Source: Chitinophaga filiformis (lineage in GTDB: Bacteria > Bacteroidota > Bacteroidia > Chitinophagales > Chitinophagaceae). Taken from it: 64,000 nucleotides of DNA. The DNA lies in contig NZ_CP095855.1 in the NCBI RefSeq assembly GCF_023100805.1, positions 7,419,001 to 7,483,000 of the forward strand, given 5' to 3'. Shown here piece after piece: positions 35,251-42,247 of the stretch (positions are counted from its first letter, which is position 1; every line of letters starts with the position of its first letter). Under the pieces are notes generated by a model. The model had not been told where the DNA came from. It searched no databases and saw only the letters and a list, made by a program, of their open reading frames with translations. The position numbers were made by a program, and so were the translations under genes.

Positions 35251-36765
35251 ATGAAATCAAATAAAATATTTCATATAAAAAATCTGTTCATCTATTTTTC
35301 GCTTCTTGTTTCCGTTGGATGTAAGAAGCCTGAGTATGCAAACACACTGCATTCTACGCCAGATGCAATTAAAAAAGTAACATTAGCGAATAATATCACG
35401 GGACATTTGCAGGATGATATTGGCAACCCGGTGAAGAATGTGGTTGTAAGCGATGGCTTTACTTGCACTATTACAGATGATAATGGAAACTATACCTTAA
35501 CAAGGGATTCAGCAGCCCAATTCGTCTACTTTTCTGCGCCGGCAGAATACAACGCAAGTGTTGGCAGCAGCGGACTTCGTGAGTTTTATAAAAAGATAAC
35601 AGCTCCATTGTCAGATGCTGTGCAAGCTGATTTTACACTGATCAAAAAAGCAAAGGAAACAAAATTTAAAATCATCGGCATATCAGACCCTCAGGTTGCC
35701 AGTACTGCAGAACTGAACAGGTTTAAAAACGAAACGGTAGACGACATAAAAACAAATATGAACGGAGAAAGTTTGCCGTACTATACGTTGGTGTTAGGTG
35801 ATGTTGTTGCTGATAAGCAAGACCTGTTAGTACCGATCCGACAATCGTTAGCTACTATTTCGCCATCAACATTTGTGGTAGCAGGTAATCATGATCTATT
35901 CAAGTCAGCAACTAACCAGACTAAAAATGGCGAAATTTTCAGTGCAGTTTTTGGGCCCTTAGACTATTCCTTTAATGTGGGTGATGTGCATTTTATATGT
36001 ATGAATGACATTATTTTTGCTGCTGATGGCTCATATTCTTCCGGATTTACAGCTAAGCAGTTAATCTGGCTACAGCAGGATCTGAGCTATGTAAGTAAAG
36101 ACAAGGTGATCGTAATGTCATATCATCGACATACCTTGAATACCGGAGGGACAGAGATGAAAAATCTGCTTGCCGGTTATAAGGAAGTACATATTATGGC
36201 AGGGCATTTGCACGCAAACGCAAATAATATCAACTCCGCTAATCCTTTATTTTATCAGCATATTCATGGAGCGGCCTGCGGCCGGTGGTGGTCATCAACG
36301 ATTAATGCCGATGGTACCCCTAATGGCTACCAGGTTTTTGAGGTTGAAAATAATGCTGTTAAAAACTGGTATTATAAATCGGTACGCTATCCTAAAGACT
36401 TCCAGATCAGAATGTATAGAGGGAACAGCTCATTTGGCGGACCAAACGGGACTTTCAGTTTTAACCTGACCTCATCACAGATTGTAGCAAATGTTTGGAA
36501 CATGGATAGTAGCTGGAAGGTGGATGTGTACGAGAATAATGTCAAAACAGGAACTATGGAACGTTTTACTGGTATTGATGCCTGGGCTACAGGGTATCAT
36601 AACGGCGTACTTACTGAAAAAGCTTTTGCTAACCCTGAGCATCTTTATAAATACACCCTTAAAGATCCGGGTGCCACAGTCAAGATTGTTGCAACTGACC
36701 GGTTTGGTACACAATATACACAAACCAATTTCACGACAGACCTTTCAACCGCTGCATCTTATTAA
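35251..36765 (+). CDS. Lipoprotein calcineurin-like phosphoesterase
   Basis: A 504-residue secreted metallophosphoesterase. The lipobox-like SVGC at about residues 22-25 suggests lipid anchoring. An N-terminal Ig-like domain (about 46-130; GHLQDDIGNPVKNVVVSDGF) is followed by the catalytic core with the metal motifs GISDPQV, LGDVVAD, VAGNHD, MSYHRH and GHLHAN (about 145-330). A C-terminal beta domain (about 375-500) completes the MetallophosN-core-MetallophosC layout. It probably removes phosphate from extracellular ligands before or during SusC/SusD uptake. Coded 109 bases after susD, likely in the same operon. The first Asp of the family GDxH motif appears as SDPQ. Confidence 0.9.
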   Translation: MKSNKIFHIKNLFIYFSLLVSVGCKKPEYANTLHSTPDAIKKVTLANNITGHLQDDIGNPVKNVVVSDGFTCTITDDNGNYTLTRDSAAQFVYFSAPAEYNASVGSSGLREFYKKITAPLSDAVQADFTLIKKAKETKFKIIGISDPQVASTAELNRFKNETVDDIKTNMNGESLPYYTLVLGDVVADKQDLLVPIRQSLATISPSTFVVAGNHDLFKSATNQTKNGEIFSAVFGPLDYSFNVGDVHFICMNDIIFAADGSYSSGFTAKQLIWLQQDLSYVSKDKVIVMSYHRHTLNTGGTEMKNLLAGYKEVHIMAGHLHANANNINSANPLFYQHIHGAACGRWWSSTINADGTPNGYQVFEVENNAVKNWYYKSVRYPKDFQIRMYRGNSSFGGPNGTFSFNLTSSQIVANVWNMDSSWKVDVYENNVKTGTMERFTGIDAWATGYHNGVLTEKAFANPEHLYKYTLKDPGATVKIVATDRFGTQYTQTNFTTDLSTAASY

Positions 36766-36803
36766 AAAAACATTTCATAATTGGACCAATAGGGGGTAGG
36801 TAT

Positions 36804-36835
36804 AAAAGCCGGGTGATACTTTTCATCCGGCTTTT
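36804..36835 (+). terminator. Terminator of the susCD-phosphoesterase operon
   Basis: Stem AAAAGCCGG/CCGGCTTTT with further TGA/TCA pairing in the loop and T-rich sequence after it, 40 bases after the phosphoesterase stop. Confidence 0.8.
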
Positions 36836-37215
36836 GTTTGTAAGCAGGTGTTCTTAATAAGTGCTGACTTTTTCTTAGACAAAGATCAGCAGGCAAAGAT
36901 CGACACACAGCGTACCTGTTTTTTCGTAACTGACGTGAAGCATGAGCTTCAATCAATCTAAAAACTGAAATATCAAATACCAACGCAAGACACTGCCACT
37001 TATAATAATTGAAAAAAATAGCCCTTCCAGGCAAGTGTCACTTTAACATTATTAAAATAGTACCTTCAACAGGGGTTAAAGATTGCATGATCATAAAAAA
37101 TATTGTACTTTTCGTCTGTCGTGATGAGCCATCTTAATGCAAACCTGTGTCTCCAACATGTCCAGCGGAACAGGGCACAGGAATCAGAAAAAATGTCTAT
37201 AAAAATAATTAGCAT
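36836..37215. other. Intergenic region upstream of the TPR kinase
   Basis: About 380 bases without credible coding sequence. It should contain the kinase promoter; TACTTTTC near 37110 is only a partial -7 match. Confidence 0.45.
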
Positions 37216-39498
37216 ATGAACAGGATACTGTTGCTTTCCTGTTGTATGATGGGGTGTTTATTACAATGCCTTGCACAAAAGCAGCTGCCTTCATACGCAG
37301 TTCTACAAGAGCTGATAAAAAAAGAGCGCCCGGATACCGCGGAGATGCGCATATTGCTGAATGCAGGATACATGTATGTGATGAAGCCAGGTGCCGTCGG
37401 CATCGATATGGACAGCGCTACCCTTTTTGCAGATAAAATACTGGCATCTTCTATAAAAGCAGGCAATAAAATATGGCAGGGACAAAGTTACCTGCTCTAT
37501 TCAAATATCCTGCGTGAGCAACAAATAACAGCGAAAGGAAAAGCGTACGCCCTGGAAGCGAAAAGCATTTTTCAAAAATGGCAGCAGAGCGCCTATCTCG
37601 CAGATACATATGTCGAACTGGCTAACTATTATAGCCTGGAACCCAGGGAAAACCTGGACATTAAGATCAGCTGTTACAAGGAGGCCATTAAACTTTACAG
37701 AGCTGCCGGCCTGAAGGAAAGACTGGCACATACGCTGTATGTGCTGGGAGATCTTTACAATGTCACGGACGACTTCAAATTACTGACAGAAACACTGGCG
37801 CAATCGGTAGCCATTTATGATGAAATTAAAGTGGAACCCGGCGCTGATGTTTATTCGCTTCTTGGAACAGGCTATAACCGCCTGGGAGATTTTGGTAACG
37901 CACTCAAGTACAACCTGCTTGCCGTAAAAGTGGTAGAGTCACGAAAAGACACAGTAAGCACAAATGCTACGGTTTATAACAGACTGGCACTCCTCTACCA
38001 CTATATGGGAGAATCGGACGAAGCATTAAAATACTACCAAAAAGCCTGGCTCATAGCATCTAAGCTAAATGATACATCTACACTGCGTCTCCTGTCCATC
38101 AATACCGCGGCGACTTATGCAATGAAGAAAAGACCTGATAAAGCCCTGGCCGTAATTAAACGGCTGGAACGTAATTATCCGCCCACTGACTTCGCAGAAA
38201 AAATGTGGATGTATATATTCATCGCGGGCTGTCATATGGATCTTAAACAACATAATGCAGCTCTCCCCTATATTCGCATCGTACACAAAGGCAAAAACCA
38301 GTTGCCTGACATGTTGCACGCATCTGCAGATGACATTGAATCCAGGTATTATCTTATAACCGGTGATTATGTGAAAAGCCATCAGCTGGCCTTAAACGTG
38401 ATTGCAACGGCGCTGAGGTCAAAGAATCTAAGCCTGCAGTCAGTCGCCTATCACGATCTTTTCCAGGCCGATTCCGCCATGGGCAATTACAAAGAAGCAG
38501 TCGAACACTATCGCCAGTATAAAATTGTCAACGATTCCCTGTTCAACATCTCTAAGGCAATACAAATAAGTACCTTACAGGTGCAGTTTGAAACACAACA
38601 GAAACAACAGAGCATTGAACTGCTCACACGTAAGTCGCAGCTGCAACGCGCAGCACTGGACAAAGTCCGCTTTACCAGGAATGTGATCATTGCAGGCGCC
38701 GTCATGCTGGTCATTATGCTGGCACTGGGATATAACCGTTACCAGCTTAAACTGAGCAACAACCGGCAACTGATGCAAAAACAGAATGAGATCAACGAGA
38801 AAAACATATCTCTCCAGGATCTCATTGCCACACAACATAAATTACTGGGAGAAAAAGAATGGCTGGTAAAAGAAATACACCACCGCGTCAAAAATAACCT
38901 GCAGATAGTCATGAGCCTCCTGAACACACAGGCTGCATTCCTCGATGATAAAGACGCACTCAACGCCATAAGGGAAAGCAGGTACCGTATGCAGGCGATA
39001 TCCCTCATTCATCAGAAATTATATCAATCTGAGAACATGGCCCTGATAGAAATGAGCGCGTATATCAAAGACCTGGTTGAATACCTGAAAGATGGCTTTT
39101 CAGGTATTAATAAGATCCGGTTTGATCTTCAGATAGCCAACATAAAACTGGATGTATCACATTCCGTTCCCATTGGACTGATACTAAATGAAGCGATCAC
39201 CAACTCCATTAAATATGCTTTTACCGGGAACGGGCTTATTAAGATCTCCCTGCAGGAGACATCTCCCGGACAGCTGACACTTATAATCGCAGACGATGGC
39301 GTCGGGCTACCCATAGAAGATAATAATCGGGACCGTAAACAGTCGATGGGAATGATGCTCATGAACACTCTTGCCGAACAACTGGACGGCACATTGCACA
39401 TACAGAGCAGGAATGGTGTAATTATTACGGTCAGCTTTAAATACCAGGAAGAACAAGCTTTTACTACATCCGGAGAAGCAATTACTTCACCCATTTAG
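37216..39498 (+). CDS. Orphan TPR sensor histidine kinase, HisKA_2 type
   Basis: A 760-residue membrane kinase. Signal peptide at 1-20 (CLLQCLAQ), TPR repeats from about 50 to 460 predicted in the periplasm, a membrane segment (about 493-512; NVIIAGAVMLVIMLALGY), and a coiled-coil linker. The HisKA_2 domain has EKEWLVKEIHHRVKNNLQIV (the phospho-acceptor is one of the two His) and the ATPase has N box LNEAITNSIKYAF and G box DDGVGLP. No response regulator is adjacent, unlike the pair at 7-10 kb; the nearest free receiver protein is at 46.9 kb. The coding end overlaps the LOG-family gene by 17 bases, tail to tail. Confidence 0.92.
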   Translation: MNRILLLSCCMMGCLLQCLAQKQLPSYAVLQELIKKERPDTAEMRILLNAGYMYVMKPGAVGIDMDSATLFADKILASSIKAGNKIWQGQSYLLYSNILREQQITAKGKAYALEAKSIFQKWQQSAYLADTYVELANYYSLEPRENLDIKISCYKEAIKLYRAAGLKERLAHTLYVLGDLYNVTDDFKLLTETLAQSVAIYDEIKVEPGADVYSLLGTGYNRLGDFGNALKYNLLAVKVVESRKDTVSTNATVYNRLALLYHYMGESDEALKYYQKAWLIASKLNDTSTLRLLSINTAATYAMKKRPDKALAVIKRLERNYPPTDFAEKMWMYIFIAGCHMDLKQHNAALPYIRIVHKGKNQLPDMLHASADDIESRYYLITGDYVKSHQLALNVIATALRSKNLSLQSVAYHDLFQADSAMGNYKEAVEHYRQYKIVNDSLFNISKAIQISTLQVQFETQQKQQSIELLTRKSQLQRAALDKVRFTRNVIIAGAVMLVIMLALGYNRYQLKLSNNRQLMQKQNEINEKNISLQDLIATQHKLLGEKEWLVKEIHHRVKNNLQIVMSLLNTQAAFLDDKDALNAIRESRYRMQAISLIHQKLYQSENMALIEMSAYIKDLVEYLKDGFSGINKIRFDLQIANIKLDVSHSVPIGLILNEAITNSIKYAFTGNGLIKISLQETSPGQLTLIIADDGVGLPIEDNNRDRKQSMGMMLMNTLAEQLDGTLHIQSRNGVIITVSFKYQEEQAFTTSGEAITSPI

Positions 39499-40051
39499 GC
39501 TGATAAACCACCTTTTGTTGCAGCACTGTATTCAGTAAACGTTCCGGATCATCATCAAAAACCAGAGACTTCATATGGTATTCAGATAAAAAACCTGCAC
39601 TGCACATTGTCATCAACAACTCCTGCAGCTTGTCATAGTAACCATTCACATTGAGAATGCCACAAGGCTTGCTATGAAAGCCCAGCTGCGCCCAGGTGAA
39701 CACCTCTATAATCTCTTCCAGGGTACCTATCCCGCCGGGTATTGCTATAAAACAATCTGCGAGGTTCGCCATCATTGCCTTCCGCTCATGCATGGTAGCT
39801 ACAACATGCAATTGCGTAAGGTTTTTGTGGGCAATCTCCGTATTGGAGATCTTTTCCGGCAATACGCCAATCACCTCCCCTCCCAGTGACAATACCTGGT
39901 CGGCCACAACTCCCATCAGACCAACAGCTGCTCCGCCGTAGATCAGCCTGAGTTTGTTCTTTACAATACAATTGCCCAATTCCTTGGTCAGACTGGTATA
40001 AACCGGATCATTCCCGAAGTTAGATCCGCAAAAGATAGCAATGTTGTTCAT
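39482..40051 (-). CDS. LOG-family protein (TIGR00730), putative cytokinin riboside 5'-monophosphate phosphoribohydrolase
   Basis: A 189-residue Rossmann-fold protein of the LOG/lysine-decarboxylase-like family. Markers are IFCGSNFGNDP at the N-terminus, IYGGAAVGLMG, the ERKAMM motif and the active-site PGGIGTLEEIIEVFTW with catalytic Arg/Glu. Such enzymes release a free base from nucleoside 5'-monophosphates. The physiological role in non-plant-associated bacteria is not settled. It starts about 140 bases from the second tRNA-Asp, on the opposite strand. Confidence 0.92.
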   Translation of the reverse strand: MNNIAIFCGSNFGNDPVYTSLTKELGNCIVKNKLRLIYGGAAVGLMGVVADQVLSLGGEVIGVLPEKISNTEIAHKNLTQLHVVATMHERKAMMANLADCFIAIPGGIGTLEEIIEVFTWAQLGFHSKPCGILNVNGYYDKLQELLMTMCSAGFLSEYHMKSLVFDDDPERLLNTVLQQKVVYQPKWVK

Positions 40052-40143
40052 GGTGCAAAGATTGTAAAAAATAACCGGGGAAGCAGGACAAATGTCCTGG
40101 TGGGGAGCCTGGCAGGGATGGCAGGCAACACACTAAACAATTA

Positions 40144-40175
40144 TTTGTCTATTTAAAATATTTATTCAATATTTG
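40144..40175 (+). promoter_or_regulatory. Promoter of the second tRNA-Asp
   Basis: TTTG (40144-40147), 20-base spacer, then AATATTTG (40168-40175), one base off the TAnnTTTG consensus, 18 bases before the tRNA. Confidence 0.6.
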
Positions 40176-40193
40176 CACCCCGGCGAACAAAAA

Positions 40194-40267
40194 GGATCAG
40201 TAGTTCAGTTGGTTAGAATGCCGCCCTGTCACGGCGGAGGTCGCGGGTTCGAGTCCCGTCTGGTCCG
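40194..40267 (+). tRNA. tRNA-Asp (GTC), copy 2
   Basis: 74 bases identical to the copy at 25068, with the same GTC anticodon and no encoded CCA. The flanks differ: after the discriminator this copy reads CTAAAGG while copy 1 reads CAACTC. It has its own promoter and terminator, so it should be functional. Confidence 0.97.
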
Positions 40268-40269
40268 CT

Positions 40270-40309
40270 AAAGGGGACAAGTCATAAAAAAAATGACTGT
40301 CCCCTTTTT
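40270..40309 (+). terminator. Terminator of tRNA-Asp copy 2
   Basis: Long stem AAAGGGGACA-AGTCAT against ATGACT-GTCCCCTTT with an all-A loop and a T-run; one-base bulge. Confidence 0.85.
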
Positions 40310-40400
40310 CGTTTTCTGCCCAATCCCTTTGCAGTCGGGCAATCCGGGAAAGACAAAATTCACTTTTTCGGTTCGATATTGCCGTTTTTCGCGGTCATAG

Positions 40401-40712
40401 ACCGTACACTCCAAGTTCCGCTTGAAAGATCCGCTGCAGAAAGATTGTATTATTGCAACTGGCTCGGCTAACTTCAGTGGTCCGTCCACTACTGACAATG
40501 ATGAGAATATGATGACCATCAAAGGTAATCCCGGAGTGGCTGATATCTACTTCACAGAATTCCTGAGATTATTTAACCACTATTACTTCCGTTGGATCGT
40601 CAAAAAAATGACAGAACAGGGGTCACTCGATTACGATAACCCCGCTTTCCTTTCCTCTACCGACACATGGACAAATCAATACAAAGCTGTAAATACAAGA
40701 GAAAACGCATAG
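40401..40712 (+). pseudogene. C-terminal remnant of a phospholipase D-like protein
   Basis: The frame reads V-HSKFRLKD-PLQKD, then IIATGSANFSGPST, then NDENMMTIKGN and a helical tail. HSKFRLKD is the second HxKx4D motif of the PLD superfamily, and GSANFS with N-D-E-N is its usual continuation. The first HKD motif and N-terminal half are absent, and a stop codon lies just upstream in frame. So this is a broken gene lying directly behind tRNA-Asp copy 2. Confidence 0.75.
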
Positions 40713-41065
40713 AGATATTCACGGTATGTATGGCATACAGCAACTCCAACAAGCATCTTCAAAATACGATGCTGAGCCTGCCTAACAGAACTTGGTCACA
40801 CAACAACATTGATATTACAACAGAAATAAGCAACCACTGCTTATTTCTTTTTATTTAAACATATCCCTCCTGATCTGGGCTTCGATGGATTACAGTGCTT
40901 TATGAACGGAAACTAACTGGTTGTTTACTGAGGATTCGGACAAGTATAAGAATTTTGCGATCTGCTTAATTCACCAGAGGGCAGCAAAATTATTTATTCC
41001 CCATACCATATTCCGTGATTTGTGTTTGGCAGGGCTTACAAAATTTGCTTGCCGAACCGATAAAT
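40713..41065. other. Non-coding stretch between remnants
   Basis: AT-rich, no supported gene or stable hairpin. Probably decayed island sequence. Confidence 0.4.
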
Positions 41066-41117
41066 CTTGTCTAATCCGAGCAAATTGATTCGATAGTTGT
41101 CCCGTCGGGTCCGCAAC
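41066..41117 (-). other. Remnant B and partial copy of the tRNA-Asp 3' end (att-like)
   Basis: Two signals overlap here. On the plus strand 41099-41117 matches 25127-25145 (the 3' end of tRNA-Asp copy 1 plus four following bases) at 18 of 19 positions, differing only at 41107. On the minus strand the segment encodes GQLSNQFA in common with remnant A at 27.9 kb. A partial tRNA 3' end at this distance from a full tRNA is what an attR site of an integrated element looks like. Confidence 0.5.
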
Positions 41118-41210
41118 CTCTAGTGTCCCGTAGGTTGGCACCTGTGGTTATAACAGCTTCCAAACAGTCTTAATTTTGGGCTGACTACAACATGGTCAAT
41201 GCAATGTTTG

Positions 41211-41861
41211 TTAGCGGCAATTCTTTCTAAATTGGGTTAAATCTAAAACCTCTACACGACCCGTTGTGCGAACCCATTTTACAGTTCCATATTCTTTGCT
41301 TAACCATACAGTTGCATCGTTCGGCTTTGTTGATCTGTCATACACTATTAAGTTCAGCTTAATACATTTCTTAAGAACAGTGTCACCTATCCAAAGATCT
41401 TCAAATTGATAATCCTTTATAAAGACTCCCATCACAAAACTCCATTTCAATTTAGCCAGGTCGAATGGCTTGGAAAATCGTAAGTTTGGTGGTAAAATAT
41501 GATTGAAATTCTTTTCAGTCAACTCAGTTGGACTTTGATTCTCGGTAAGCGACGCTAACCATACAGAATCATTCCTGAAAATCATAGCAGAACCTGAAAA
41601 GCTTGCCCACTGAGCCCAACGTCCAGTCGTATCATCTGCGGTCGAAATATAATAAGCAGTGTCTTTACCAATAAGGATTTTCCTGTAAACTAGTTCGCTT
41701 GTATCACGAAGACCTGACGCGTGGTAAGAATCATAAATACAATTATAGACTAAGGTATCACATCTGGGCTTTAAATATTCAGATAGATTAATGCCGGCTT
41801 TTTGTCCCTGCCCAATCGAGTAAGATCCAAGTATAAGTGAAAGTATCAAAATTATCCTCAT
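41211..41861 (-). CDS. Secreted protein of unknown function
   Basis: A 216-residue protein with a signal peptide (MRIILILSLILGSYSIGQGQ). Not recognised. The rest is mixed alpha/beta with many Trp (WAQWASF, VWLAS, LKWSFV, VKWVRTTG) and resembles small periplasmic proteins of Bacteroidota that report on a DUF-type lipoprotein fold. Two Cys (RCDTLVYNC) could form a disulfide. It stands alone, more than 300 bases from either neighbour, just outside the att-like sequence. Confidence 0.7.
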   Translation of the reverse strand: MRIILILSLILGSYSIGQGQKAGINLSEYLKPRCDTLVYNCIYDSYHASGLRDTSELVYRKILIGKDTAYYISTADDTTGRWAQWASFSGSAMIFRNDSVWLASLTENQSPTELTEKNFNHILPPNLRFSKPFDLAKLKWSFVMGVFIKDYQFEDLWIGDTVLKKCIKLNLIVYDRSTKPNDATVWLSKEYGTVKWVRTTGRVEVLDLTQFRKNCR

Positions 41862-42247
41862 CTATAAAGATTGCCTGCTATTAAATATCCGCTAACGGTT
41901 GTATTGCTGTACAAACGAATATATTCAGTTTTTAGAAAACATTATAATTAAATAATCATCTATTGTGTTAGTCTTAACAGATTTTCAAGTTCATGTCACG
42001 AACCATTGTCATAAAGACGGAATACAAAAGCAGTAGAAGATGACGGCTGTCCGTGTAACCCTGTCGAAGAAAGAACTGTTGTCAAAATGAAGGCAACTGT
42101 CCATCGCGACATATTTGTTTTTGCATTGTCATGTTGTGATTGGATTAATGAAACCCGTCTTCGCATAACGGTTGATTATAAAATCTGTTGTCAGTTGCCT
42201 GATAAATGAATACCCTGATTTGGTGTCATTTTAGCCTGCGACCCGGG
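41862..42247. other. Intergenic region without recognised features
   Basis: AT-rich gap of about 390 bases between divergent-looking neighbours on the minus strand; nothing supported. Confidence 0.45.

Noticed and set aside
40667..40858. 63-codon frame after the PLD remnant
   Set aside because: Overlaps the remnant in another frame, with no motif or start signal.
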